Assembly: GCA_964020085.1 (NCBI GenBank)
Contig: OZ026607.1
Span: 5,045,586 to 5,109,585 of the forward strand
Source: Micromussa lordhowensis
Lineage: Eukaryota > Cnidaria > Anthozoa > Scleractinia > Lobophylliidae
Length of the DNA stretch: 64,000 nt
Reading direction: 5' to 3'
Part shown: positions 25,801-40,084 of the stretch, piece after piece
How positions within the stretch are numbered: the stretch's first letter is position 1
Layout: every line of letters begins with the position of its first letter
Translations under genes and position numbers: made by a program
The notes under the pieces: model-generated
What the model saw: the letters and a program-made list of their open reading frames with translations, nothing else
Database searches by the model: none
What the model was told of the DNA's origin: nothing

Positions 25801-28800
25801 AGGGTCAGTGAAAATTGCTTTACAGTCAGTGAAAAGTCAGGGATTTTTGGATCAATATCAGTATCTGGGCAACTGCGCACCTACTCCTCCCCTAACCCAA
25901 CAGCAACACTGACTTATTAACTTATTATAACATGTTGGGTTAGGGGAGGGGTATTTATGCCCAGATACTGATGATTTTTTTATATTCTGTCAGGGAGAGA
26001 GAGTCAGGGAGGTTTGTATCAAGTCAGGGAATTGCTAAACACCTGTTCAAAGTCAGTGAAAAGTCAGGGAATTTTATCTTAAGGTTGCTGCAAATTATTC
26101 TATTAGATGTTTTCGTAGAGACAAGGCAATTTTGTTTTAAAATGTACTCTGAGACATCCTTATTTTTGTTAATTCATGGCCAGAATAATCATCCTGCAAG
26201 GTCAGTGAAAATTGCTTTACAGTCAGTGAAAAGTCAGGGATTTTTGGATCAATATCAGTATCTGGGCAACTGCGCACCTACTCCTCCCCTAACCCAACAG
26301 CAACACTGACTTATTAACTTATTATAACATGTTGGGTTAGGGGAGGGGTATTTATGCCCAGATACTGATGATTTTTTTATATTCTGTCAGGGAGAGAGAG
26401 TCAGGGAGGTTTGTATCAAGTCAGGGAATTGCTAAACACCTGTTCAAAGTCAGTGAAAAGTCAGGGAATTTTATCTTAAGGTTGCTGCAAATTATTCTAT
26501 TAGATGTTTTCGTAGAGACAAGGCAATTTTGTTTTAAAATGTACTCTGAGACATCCTTATTTTTGTTAATTCATGGCCAGAATAATCATCCTGCAAGGTC
26601 AGTGAAAATTGCTTTACAGTCAGTGAAAAGTCAGGGATTTTTGGATCAATATCAGTATCTGGGCAACTGCGCACCTACTCCTCCCCTAACCCGACAGCAA
26701 CACTGACTTATTAACTTATTATAACATGTTGGGTTAGGGGAGGGGTATTTATGCCCAGATACTGATGATTTTTTTATATTCTGTTGGGTAGCAACCCTGG
26801 AGAGAGTCCGTTAGCGGAGAGCTGACTGTATTTTAGAGTCAGTTTTAGTGATTTTGTAATATTTTGCAAAAACCATAAAATTCTTAATTTTTTTATTGTC
26901 ACACTCTTTAAGGATTACAGGGTGAACGCTTCAAGCACTCCCCCACCTCCCCGGTCGCAGGAGACCAATAGAAGCCTGGTCTGAAAAGAGGTGACTTCGG
27001 GGTTTGACTTTTTTGTGTTTTGTGCGATCTAATTTCCCCGATTTGTAGAAACTGGTTTTTCTATGAGGTTTTGTGTTTACGGTTTTCTTTTCGTCGTGCA
27101 AGATTGAAATTATAACTATGCATTGTTGTGGCTATATTGTTGTCGGTGCTTGTCACTTACTACAGGTTGGTAAAATTAATATACCACTGCATTTGAGAAA
27201 CAAGGGCCTCTCTCCGATCCGCAGAGGCCTCTCGTGCTGCCTTGACCGTGTAGGCTAGTAGTTCGGGGGCTGGGCAGAGGGAACAACGGAAGCGTGCGGA
27301 GAAGGCTATGCGGAGGAGAGGGGAGGGACAGTCTTAATTTTTTTATTTAAATTGAAATTGATCTGTCTGTGAGTATTTAGACCGGCACAAGATCATCAAT
27401 TTTTTCAAGAGGAACAATGTTTGCGATACTTCCATTTAACAAATTAACGGCAGTTTTTCATGCGTCTGTCCTGTTATTGATCATGAATTTCGTCATAACA
27501 TTGTCAAAGTAGCTGTGGATCCAGAGGCGACAGCTGCAGGCTACTTTGACAATGCTACGACGAAATTCATTGTCAATAACAGAACAGACGCATAAAAAAC
27601 TGACGTCAATTTGTTTTTGTACGATGACAAATTGTTTAAAAATACGCAAAAAATAACGCCTGTTCTCCAGGCGAAAAAATTGTCCGCTCCCGCTCGTTGC
27701 CGCATCGCATAAATTATAAACTCATGTCTCTTTCCGCTTATTGACAATGAAAAATTGTTCGTTTGCATGGCAGCGTTGTGTAGCCATGTAGCGAAAATTA
27801 GGTGGAATAAATTATACACAGCAAAATAAACACCTGCTTTCTATAGGCTCGCTTTCAGTTCTGGCAAAACTACATTCTTTACACTATTTCAAACATAGGG
27901 TGATGGGAGGACTAGGTGCATGCCTGAGCGATGCTGAGCAGCGTTCATTTGACTTTTTTCTAGACGACTGCTACTGCCCAATGTTTCACAAAGAATTCTT
28001 TACATTGTTTGTTGATTCTCTTAATTCCTCGAACAAAGACATTTTTTAAAAGCTAGACAAGCGGTCACTTGAGACGCTGCTATAAATATAATCAAAGCGA
28101 CCACGCCACGACTATTGCAGTCTTGCTGCAGCACGTCCGAGGAAAGCTTTGACCCCGTTGTTTGATCTCAAAGACACCTCCACCAGCCATGAACAGGATC
28201 ACTCCACAAGAGCGTCCAACCTTTAAGGTTGCACACTCGTACCGCTCTCACGGACTCATTAGCCGCGAGACGTTCCTAAGTTTCCAGAAGACGTTTGAGG
28301 AGATCGTGACCAGCATAGTGAACTGCAGAGTCGGCAAAGATGAAGACGACCTCTGGAGGTACGTCCGAAGCCTGTTTGCATTCGACGATTACGCCGACTG
28401 CGTCCCGATCAACGCCGCTAACTTGTCCGTCATCTTCAACGCTGTCCAGGTCTCCATGAACTCAATGGCCCTAGACTGGAACCGAGATATCTCCATCCAG
28501 AAGCGAATCAAACCTTTTGTGTTTACCATCCAGGCAGCTAGGACCCTCATTGCTTCTCAGCTGAACGTCGAACCAGACCTGATTGCTTTCTGTAGGAATG
28601 GCTCGGACACAAACGCCGTCATCAACAACGGAATGGATTTCAAGCAGGGTGACGAGGTGGTTGTATGGAGCGAGAATCATCCTACTGACGGAGAAGTAGG
28701 TTGGAAGATTCGCCAGAATCGCTTTCCTCATTTGAATCTCGTTGTGCTCGACTTGGAAGGCGAACAAGACGAGGATAAGATAGTCCAAAAGTTCTTGGCA

Positions 28801-31800
28801 AAGGTCAATAAACGGACTCGGCTTGTAACCTTCAGTGAGGTAAGTCAGTGCAGTTTAAATCATGTAGTGCAATCCCAATTTCTCTTAGTTGAAAGCTAAT
28901 TAACAAATCGAAGGAAACTGTTTTAGTCGTTTAATTCGTTGATTAAATGACACACCCAAACATATTGGCATGCAAATTAGTTTCAACGTTTGAGTCTATG
29001 GTTGAAACTCTGGTGTGTGACCATTCAAGTGAAAGTACCACATGAAAGTTTTGCTCAATAGCTATTTATTATGCTGTACAAGGTGGTTCTAACTTCAAGT
29101 TACAGTAGTGGAGAAAACCCTAGTGTGTGACCATGCAAATGAAAGCTATTGAGCAATACTTTCATGTGGTACTGTACAAGGTGGTTCTAACTTCAAGTTT
29201 GTGGATAAACCCGTAGTGTGCGACCATTCGAAATAAAGCTATTCAAAATTTCTTTCCTCTGGTTCTGTTTATTTTTCGATGTTTACAAAGCCAGTGTGTG
29301 ACCATGCAAATGAAAACTATTGAGCAATACTTTCATGTGGTACTGTTTATTGTGCCGTACAAGGTGGTTCTAACTTTCAAGTCTGTGGATGAAACTCTAG
29401 TGTGTGAGCATTCAAATGAAAGCTATTGAGCAGTACTTTCATGTGGTACTGTTTATATTGCTGTACAAGGCGGTTCTAACTTTGTAAGTTTGTGGATAAA
29501 CCCGTAGTGTGCGACCATTCATAAAAAACCTGGTTCTGTTTATTTTTCGATGTTTAAAAAGCAAAACAAAGGTTCCTGCCAAATAAAACTTTGCACTTGA
29601 ACAGCACTGGGGGTGAGGGGTGCAAGGTCAAATATACCCAAAATAGTTGATTCGTCCTCTTCAGTGTGGAAAGCGAAAGTTAGCGGCGGATTGCCATGTC
29701 AGAAATTTCAAAATTTGAAATTTGGATAGCGATGCTTGCGGTATTCAATGTACTGAATTCAATGGTCTATTCACGGCGATTAACTTTTGTAATTTGCATT
29801 ATAATCAAATGCAACGTAGATGACAGGCAATTTCGGCAGAGTCAACAAAATTGTCCGCAATCGCCTTGCAGTCGCGTAGGCAGTTATATTATGATGGACA
29901 TAACAAAGAAAAACGCATAAAAAGGGCTATTGCGCCACACATAATCACAGTGCTTTTTGCAGATTACCGAACACAATGAAAAGACGAGCAAGCTAGTCGC
30001 GATAGCAAAGCGCGCGAGTGACGTCATGACTCGCACAAGACTCAAACAAACAAACCGGAATTGCGGACGATTTTCCAAAAACACTTTCTAAAACAACCGG
30101 TGTTCCTAAAACACATTTTTGAAACGAAAACTTCGCCTAGATTCCCCTCTAGATCTCTCAGAACACGCTGATATTGTATGAGCCTCGTGGGGGATATAAT
30201 CATTTGCATTCTATTTTTAACTCTCGCGCGCTTCGCTATTGGTTTTGGTTTTATTCCTGATTGGATGAAAAAGTGGCGTGGGGTTTTTAAACCAATCGGG
30301 TGATGGAGCAAGTGTAAACCATTCATTGAAATGAAAACCGTTCTAATCTGAAAATAAATTAACATTTTTTAAAATCATCGTACTTTTCGAGTTTAATAAT
30401 TGTAACAGTCGTTCTCCATCACTCGCTGACAGAATTTTCAAATATCTAGATTTCATTCTTTGTATGTCTTCTCAACTTTATGATGAGAGAATGTTTACAA
30501 CCGACCCAATCACTCGATTCTAATTCGTCATTTCCTCTTGAAAAACATGTCATGTTTCGGCCTGTTTTGGTCAAAAGCTTATCAATTTTCGATTTTCTAA
30601 CTTTAACCTTAAATAGGGTCAAGGTTTAGAACCTTTGCCCCTGACATCTTTATCTTTATTGCGTGATTTGTGTCGCACGCCATCGTGGTTTAATTTTGAA
30701 ATCGGTACGGACAGTGTTTTACCTGTACCATTACAATGGAAATGCGTTAAACCTCATTGTTCTCTTAGGCATTAACAAAATCTGCCTTAATCTCCTAATT
30801 TGAGACATTCATACTGAAAAATGGTCTTCGGCCCAAGATCTCGATCAAGCAAGCCAACAAAACATTTTTTTAGCCCTTGTTCGTCCACTATTGCTGGTGA
30901 AGATCAAACAATAGAACACAGAATTAACAGTCGGTTTCTCAATGCTAAAGAACAAATTAAGCTTGTTCTTACATTCCAAAAGAAAAAGAAAAGGTTTTTT
31001 GTCTTCTCTTTGTTATCAAGCCAAAACTCCATTTTTTTTTCCTATTTACCCAAAGATTCCACACATTTCGGTCAGAAAGTAAATGGAAAAGACAATTTGG
31101 CTCGAGTGATCGGAAAATATGCGATATGAAGGGAACGTCTTGAAGGTAGTCCGAAATATTCGAATGAATGACTACATTTGCAATTCTTCACCGCCATCTT
31201 GGAGTTATGGATCAGGTCGAACTCGCTCTAGCATCTCTCGGTAAATTGGGGTTTGCTTGAGTAAATGACAAATGGCCAATCCGAACGGAATTTACCATTG
31301 GGGATTTTTGCTTACCTTTGCACAAACCGTCGAGGAACCAGTTTTCTCGGTGTAAACGGTAAACATAAACCAACCTCGTTTCCAGGATCTCTCACCTTCG
31401 CGCCCTGATAGACCCTGGGAACGAGGTTGATGGTAGACTACGTGTTAACTGATCTTGTTGTGTTGTCTTCCAGGTGTCTCATTTAAGCGGCACGCGCCTG
31501 CCTGCCAAACGTCTGGTGGAACAGATCCACAAGAAAAACAGGCACGTGCATGTACATGTGGATGGCGCGCAAACCTGGGGCGCACTCAACCATGACCTTA
31601 AAGACATGAACTGCGACAGCTACAGCGGCGGCAGCCACAAGTGGTTCTTGGGACCCAAGGAGACCGGTATCTTATACATGAAGAGAGATTGTATTCCCAA
31701 TTTTGCGCCCAAAGACATCGGGTACAACGGAGAAATGAAGCCCCCGCCCACCCTTCCAGATGACCCATACGGAAAGGAATTCCCCATCAAGGATGCTTCC

Positions 31801-34800
31801 AAGTTTGAGATGGTTGGACAGCGAAACGACACCAATCTGATCGGCATGCTGTATACTGCAGACCTGATGGAGCTCATTGGCTTTGATATGATCGAAAGGA
31901 GGATCAAAGCACTCGCCACCAGGCTGAGGGACGGCTTAGACAAAGTGCTCAGGCAGCTCGAGCAGAACGTGTTTGAGATAGAGACGCCGCCACAATTGAG
32001 TCAGTACCACGGCATCATCGTTATCAAGTTCCAAGACGAGGTCAGCACCGCCGGAGAGGGTCGCAAACGCAAACGTTTGCGCAAGGCGGGAGAGAGCGAC
32101 ACTGAGCTCAGCGTACTGCTGTATGACATCTTGTATGAAGACTACAACATTGGGGTATCCACCAAGAAGGGCAACAGAATGAGATTCTCGCCTCACATCT
32201 ATAACACCGAAGAGCACATCGACAGGGTTGTAGATGCTATCAGAATCGAGCTGACTCGAATTCTGAAGTCTTAAAAGGACCAAACCACATGGACTTCATC
32301 AGCTACGCTCAGGCTTGTCAATAGCTTGTCAATCTCATTGTAGAAATGATAAACTGTGGCTTGATGATCAAGTTTGATTTTACCGGACACGACCTCTTGA
32401 TTAGTTTGCATGCGACCTGTAAGACATGTGAGTTTTAGTTCGTTCATAAAAAAATAACGCAAAAAAAATAAAAGCAAAATCTTTCTGAAATTCAAACTCA
32501 CCTGAATATTCTTGACTTGTAAATGCTGAAGTTAATAAATCCCGTGGTTGAACCGTCCAAACAAGGTCGATTTCAAAAGTTACCTCATTAGGCCGTTAAA
32601 ATGTCTTTCAGACATGCTCATACATACAAACAGGAGCCATAATCGATTACGACTCGTGATGCAAATTAACATTTAAAATATCGCTGGGACGGTTACCAAC
32701 CACCCTTCGTCCATAATTTAGGACGTTTCCTGATTGGCAGTGTTACATGATTGCACGATTTTCATCCAATTAACACACACAAAATATCCGAACATGTGAT
32801 ACCATTATCGACTTCGTCTCGTGTCATATGCAATTTTAATCCACTGCACCTCTTTGGTAACATTGCATATTCTCACAGTATAGTGTCAACACGAGTTCCA
32901 CCCAACACCTCAGCCCTCCCTCCACGCATTTCTCTCCGGCACTCAGGGGAAGGGAAAGGACCCTTGTAAGCCTCAGCCATTTTCGATGCTTTCGAAATTT
33001 ATTGATATTGCATGGTGAAGCGAAATCTTGTCGCTGGCTGTAAGTTGTGTTCCTAAAGGTATGTTTAATCATCCTTAGAAGCTTCACAACGATTTCATTC
33101 GTTTCGACATGTTCCAAATAAAGTATAATAGCCAAACTCTCGCATGTAAACAAAAACAAACGTGTGTCTTACTAGGGCCCTTGCATGAAGCGGCTGCGCA
33201 TATAGTGCGAGTGACAGTAAAAAACAGTTCTGTTCTACCAAACGTGCGGTTACAAAAGGTCATTCGAAACTATACGATAAATTAAAGGTTTCTTCCTCGA
33301 CAGAGAGAAGAATTGTACAGGTTTTTTGCCTCTTCTAATACTTCACTCGAGATTTTATCGGCTAAATTATATCAAGGAACAAACTATTTTGATGATAAAT
33401 GCCAGTCTCGTTACCATCTTAGCTGGCGACACGTGGCTAGCGAGTTGTAATGGCAATCGTAATAAGTCTGCAGTAGAGTGCAGTGGTCTAAGACAACTCG
33501 AGACGCCCGTCTCGTTTTGTGCGCGTTTTACGTTTTCATTTTATACTTTTTGATAAGTTTTGGTGACAACGTTGAATGAAAGAATTAAGAGGGTGGGGTT
33601 AGAACTGAGATACCGTGGGATATACTATAGCTTATCTCTAACCTCTTTTAATATCTGCAAATCATTGCCATAGTTGATTTCCGTCTGGACGAGCTCAATA
33701 ATAGCTTCCTTCCTCTCCACTTTTCTGTCTTTGCATTTGGCGCAAATCTCCGGCTCGTTGTCATCGACTTCAACTTTTTCTTCCTCCTTCGGCGGAACAT
33801 AGTGTTTTAAACAGTCCGGACATTCAACCTGAGGGCACAAAGAAACAAAACCACGCTTATTAAACGGAATTTTTCCACCGCAAAAATTACAAAAACAAGT
33901 GCGCTTATGCAAACCCGAATTAGGCGCGTCAAGAAGATTTAGTCAGCTGTATATTTCAAAACCGCAGGGTCGAATTTTATAATTATTTTATTTCACACTT
34001 TATTGGTCAATGGTAGGTCCACATCAGCCTCACTGGCTGCCAATTTTTGTAACCTGCTTTACTGAATAAAATGATGATGATGATGATGATGGTGACCAGC
34101 TAACAGAATAAGGCATAAATGCATTGTAACAGAAGACAATTTTTTGCAAGTTACGCAATTTTGTCGAGTCATATGCCAGGAATAACACGCCCTGATATAA
34201 ACTGTATTTCGCAATCGTTTTTGTTGCAGTAAGTGTCTGTTGTAAAGTCTTGACATTGTTCGACGAAACTGCAAGCTCATATTCCCATCAGTTTGTTTCT
34301 GTTGATACGTTTCCGCTTGCTGTACGCCATAACACAATCAAAATCACTCAACGTTTACATCGAAAACGCACAAATTTTCAAAACCCTGTCCAGAGTGGAG
34401 GTATTTGAAAACGGAAGCCTACTGTATCAGCGTAAACGCTGGGCGAAAACTAGGTGAAGACGTATCGATTTAAACGCTTCGACAAACGTATTTGTTTGGA
34501 CGGTGCTTTAAGCGAAACATTGCGTAGTGGAAAAGCTCAATGAGCAAACAAAAAAGATTTAAAACCAATGGCATAGCATGTGTATTAAACATTTTGGTAC
34601 ATTTCTACTTCGTCCTTTGCAAGCTTTTCTGAAATAACACGTTAGGGAGGTAATTAATCGATTTTAATCGCTTGAAACTTACCATGTCCTCTGTAATAGA
34701 ATGCACCGAGCTTTTTTTCTTCACTGCAGTGGTCTCGCCCTCATTGCCTTTCTTCCTGCGAGCCAATTCTTGCCAGTGCCGGGCGGAAGCAGCCACAACA

Positions 34801-37800
34801 GACCAGTGTTCTGAGCTCTTCATGACAATCTCCTCCCACGAGCGCCTCGAGGGAATCTGGCCCATATCATCTCCGACACCACTATCAGTGCGTTCAACCT
34901 CTGCTTCGCTTTTGGGATACTCATCTGAATACAAGGGGTTTGAAAGTTAGTGAACCAAAGTTTCTCGTGACGTTAAGTTTTCGAGTCCTAAATGAACACA
35001 GTGAAATACAGTCCGCCGAACACACTCTTTATTTTCCTAGAAGAGTATATTTTATAAGAACATTGAGCTTGAAATTTGTGACATTTTAAGAATATTTTAA
35101 GAATAAACCCGAGATTTTGAAAACAATATGACTTTGTGTGCTGAAACTATTAAAATACAATACAATTATGTCGTTAACTAAACCATATAAAAATTCTTCC
35201 TTCCCCCTAAACGGCAAAAGAAGCCAAAAATAAAAACAATAACATGTCTGTAAGAAGTCCTTAACGTATGCCGATTCGTCTTTGTTATAAGCTAAGTTTG
35301 TGAAGAGGAACAAAGCTAAAAGAAACGAGGAAAAACAATCAACCGGACATTTCATACTTCTTACACAACGTTTTACCTTCAGATTCCTGGTCATCGAACA
35401 CCTCATCGAACTCAGTTGCATTGGAATCCGTTTCAAATTCAAACAGATGGGCGGAGCCACTGTCAGCACTGATGTTGCTATAGAAACTTTCCCATCGCCG
35501 CCCTCTCGTTCCTCGTTCATCGTCAAGCGAATCTACCTCACTGTAAATGCTGACCGTATCTTCCATTTCCGAGTCTGTCATACACGCGCTGCTAGCCACA
35601 CTGAGCATGCTCGTGTGAATCCCACCCTTGCGAAGTCTTCTGTCTGTTCGGAATCGTCGTCGTGGGGTGTTCGGAGATTGTTTCTCGACCGACTCGTTCC
35701 GTGTAATTCCGATGGTATCTAAGTGTCTTTCGTTCTGTAGTTCTCGACTCTCAACCTTTACACTATCACTTTTCGTGATAATATCTTCAAGCTGCTTTTT
35801 ATTTGGCAATGGCGACCCGTTCGGTGTTTGTGAGTCCTTGTTTGTGGCTCTTTTGAATTTTGTTGCGCATAGAAGCGCTCTGGAAGTTCCACGAAGACTA
35901 ATCTTCTTTTTTCTTGGTGACCCCGGACTAGGGTTCAAATCCGCAGCGACCTTTAGACTCTCGGAGATTTCATCTGTTGTTGTCGTCCTATTTTCTGAAG
36001 CATTCGACTTTGCTCTGATGATATCTGCAGCGGTTGAACCTAGATCATTTCGTCGAAATTCACCAGAGTTATGCTTCTCCAAAAACCCAGTGTCACCATC
36101 TTCTTGATTCAAACTTTCTCTGGTTGTCGCAGACGCATCTTTTAGTGATGCATTCTCAGTTGAATTTAGCTCCATTGTTTTTTCTTTGTCTCTGGTGTTT
36201 ACCGTTTCTAAAGATCGGTTACGAATTCCACTTTGTCTTCGTAATTCTCTGAAACGTTCAGCGGCTGATTTCTTCGCTTCAGATGCCGTACCCTGGACAG
36301 CGGACTCACGCGCAGAAACCGGGCTGGTCCTTGGAAAAGCTCCGCTCGACTCTGTTGAATTTCGCAAGTTGTTTTCATTTTCCTGTGTAGAGCGTTCCTT
36401 CTCACTTCGCGAAAAACCTCTTTTACTTGCTAAAGAACTGTTTTCAGATTTTGGATCTGTTTCGTTGTTATTGTCTCTTTCCAGTATACCTGCGGGTGAA
36501 CTGTCTTTTGGTAACACAGTTTCTTTTCTTTCACCCGTTAGACTTTTTGCTTTCTTTTGCCCGCCTTTCTCGTACAAGCCATACTTCAGCATTAAGTTAT
36601 GAATCACCTCGTTCTTAGAAAAAGGGCTTTCGTATCTACCCTTCGAAATTTTTCGTAAACTTTCCGATTTCTTTGCATCTTCCGAATTATTAGGCTTTGC
36701 CTCTGTCAACTCCGTTGACTTTGCAACAAAAGGTTTTTCAATGGTTCCTTTTTCAACCTTTCCTGACGCTTTCAACATGTAAGAGTCACCCATTCTTTTT
36801 GTTGCACTTTGAGCTGATATGTCTTTCGCGCTCTCGTACAGAGAAGATAACCTTTCTTTCAAACCAGCTCGCAACTCAGCCTTGGCTTTAGATTCAGGCT
36901 TAGATTCCGCCCTTCGAGAACTCTCTGATAGTTTTTCTTTCGCTTCATTCTTTCCAGCTAAAATTTTATTTTTCGAGTTTTCCTCCAGATTCTTCTGTTT
37001 GAATTCCCGAAACGACGGTATTGGAACTCGGGCCAGCGGGTATTTGTCTCTCGCATCACTGGCCAGCGGTAAGCTGTCTCTCCGCTTTTCCGAGATTCCC
37101 TTCGGAATAGCTCGTTCCAGTTCGTCGCCTAAATTCGACAGCGAACGAGTACGACTAAGCGTTGGCGATCGCTCGCGACCTACGCCGTAAGATGTTCGGT
37201 TATCGTCGTGTTCAGTCGTGCGATCGGAGCCTTGGAATGAACGCTGTTGAGTGGACGATTTGTGAATGGGAATATCACTCGAAGACGACAAGTTATCGAG
37301 TGCACGCGGCTCACTGTAGGGCAATGGAGATTGTCCCCTCCGGAAGCCATTCGGAGATTCCGAACTTCCGCGATGATTTTCCGATTCTTTTTGCGAGCTG
37401 CGCTCCCGTCTTGGTAACCCGAGCTCGTTTGGCAACACACGATCGTCGCTGTACCGCGAACGCGGGGTTTGATAGGGGGGCGAGTATCCACTTCGAGGGG
37501 AAGGCTCAGTACTATACGAAGAGTATGAACTGAAGTCACTGTACTGAGAAGGGGTGGGTGAGGACCGTCCACTGTGAGGGGTGTAGTATGGCGAGTACAC
37601 AGGAGGACCAAAGCTGCTTGTTAAATCAGGAGAACTTCCTGAAGAGCGAAGAGGATATTCTCCTTTGTAAGCTTCTTGAGAGCTGTCAGAAGAATGATGG
37701 TATGTCTGCGAGAAGTTTGGAGCTCGTTCATAATTTGAATAAACGAAAGTTCTTTGAAGAGATGTGGGAGAATGTGAGAAAAATGCACTATCACTATCAA

Positions 37801-40052
37801 AAGAACTTAAATCGCTCATTGAGTGCGATGATAAAATCCTCCTCCTTTCCATTCCCCTCTCGGGACTTGGTTGAAAGTCACGTGCCCTCGCGCTGGCATA
37901 ATCATCGTTTTTAAAGTGATATCGCATGTCTTGTGCCGGAAGTGACGTGTGATGATGCAAGATCGGGGGCTGTCGACCTAACGAGCGAAGATCAGGAGTA
38001 GATACGGCACTGTGGAGACTGGAGCCTGGTGCCAAATAGTCCGTGGCGCTCCTAAGGTATGCAGTATCGCCCGGGTCACTGTGTTGCGATAAACTATGTT
38101 GCCGATGAAACGAATAAGGTCCATTATTCATGTTAGCTCCCATTGATGAATAACTAACAGAAGAACTCATTTGACTTGAAAATGATGTCAACCCGTTCTC
38201 GCCATTTATGGGAGGTCGAACGTTTCTCGCTTTTATCTGCAAAATACATATACAATAAAGTTTTAGTATGATTTCTTTCAACATTGCCAAGCTCAAATCG
38301 TAACTCGCAAAGAAAGACTAACTGATATATAAACTGCAAGCTGAAAGAAGCAATTGAGGTATTGCTATTTGTTTCTTCGCATATAAAATAATATATGAAC
38401 TGCAATCTGAAAGAAATAATAAATAAAGCCACAGGATACCCACTGTACTCACAGTAAGACCACTTGGAATTTGCATGAGTGACTCTGTTTTATGGTTAGC
38501 TTACTTACGACAGGAGTTTAAGTAGAGCATCAAATGTTGCCCATTTGTCTGTTCGATGTCTAAGTGACTATTAAGCGAACATATTTAAACAAGTTTGAAA
38601 TCGGTCTTCTCTAGCTTTTAAATGAACCAAGTGGTAAACTGTCTTAGTTTCGTACTCGATATCCGAAAAAAAGCCGAATATACAAGCTTCAGGGGATACA
38701 AACCGCTAAATAATTTGCTTGAACCTTTAAGCGTCCCTCTTTTCTTCCTTTGCTAGGTTGCCTGCAGTGTTTGCTTCACCGCGAAGTCGAAAAATACCAC
38801 AAAAAGGTTTCAATAATCTGAATCAATAATACCAGGTCTTTTTATGACTGGTGAGATACAGCTGGTAAATCACTCGACTTCACTGAGCACAATTCTCGAA
38901 CAGCGCTCTCTTTGAATTCCAATTGGTTGATCAGGTTTCCAGAGACATGATTTTAATAAATCAACATTTCCTGCGGCGCAGACTAAAAAGACTGCTTAGT
39001 TTTGATATTTGAACTCGAATGTAAACACAGCGACAAGGTCGGCTATTATTCTCACCACTGTGAGCTCGACGCCACCTGTTGTTGTCGATAAAGGGATTGC
39101 AGCTGACACTGTGTTAGTTGTTTTTAATGCGACCTCTAGTTAACGGTTTAAATAATATAAAAGCACAAGGAAACATTGAAAAGTCGCATGCAGAAAGGAC
39201 TGAATCAAGGTGCTTAAACATGTTAAAGGTGGAAAAAAATCAAAGTAGAGGTACTTCGTTCGATGCTCTGTTTCTTGGGAAACGAAAAGCCATTACTTTC
39301 CCGTTATCTTTGCACTTAAGAGTTTGTCACGGAATGATTGCCGTAAAAGCTGTGTTATCGATATATTAAGACAACAAGACACTAGGGGAGCTTATCTATT
39401 TTCAATGCATATTGAGGGAGCTAATTAGTGGGACGTAGAGCGCCCCTCCCCCCCCCCCCCCCCACACCTCTTCGCTTCGAGCGTAAGTCGTGAAACCTTT
39501 CACTTGCCTCGTTCCAGTTGATGCCCTTGAAAAACGGGTGGGACTGGATCTGGTCGCTTCGAGAAATCTCGCCTCGCACCAGTCTACTGATCAAATCACC
39601 GGCTGCGGACGAGGGGGAACTGGAGAAAAAAGGTTAGTAACAATGTTACTGAAATCGTTTCTTTATCGCTAGAGTAGCTATAGGGGAATCCTTGTTTTCA
39701 ATATTTGCCTCATTAGCATAAGCAATTCAGTTTTTGATGGAGTTACAAATAAATCAGTTCTGAATATTGAAAGGTCATAGTACGATTAACTCTGCCAGTG
39801 AATATGAGCCTGATGTATTGAATACTTTTTGTGCAACACGGGTTTAAAAACTCAAAATTTAACAAAAAATATATGAGCTCATTAGCGCTTTTGCCACCCA
39901 GAAATTTTGCAGTTTTTGAAAGACAATTTCTCCTTGAATATTACACCCAAAGAGCTAAAAATTTCACCATGTACTAAGTTTCACTAGCTTTTTAGCTGGC
40001 TGAAGTCAATTCATATCTAACATGTTGTCTTCTGTACGCAAAGCCGTATGCA

Positions 40053-40084
<32 letters not shown>

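Larger units (their letters stand above)
25381..26830. mobile_element. TA-flanked TIR element split by a nested insertion
   Basis: Left end tacagtcaactccctcgtaagcgga and right end tccgttagcggagagctgactgta are inverted copies with TA at both borders, like pogo/Tigger-type MITEs. The middle is filled by another element at 25544-26799. Confidence 0.7.

Noticed and set aside
25971..26706. Two identical 112-codon plus-strand frames
   Set aside because: They are by-products of the 397-bp tandem units, change with the repeat and match no protein family.
35474..35487. Second exact GTTGCTATAGAAAC X-box-like site
   Set aside because: It lies within coding exon 4 of the RhoGEF gene, far from any start, and is best seen as coincidence.
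35300..37914. Several plus-strand frames of 100-160 codons
   Set aside because: They lie antisense to the 2860-bp coding exon of the RhoGEF gene and mirror its codon pattern.
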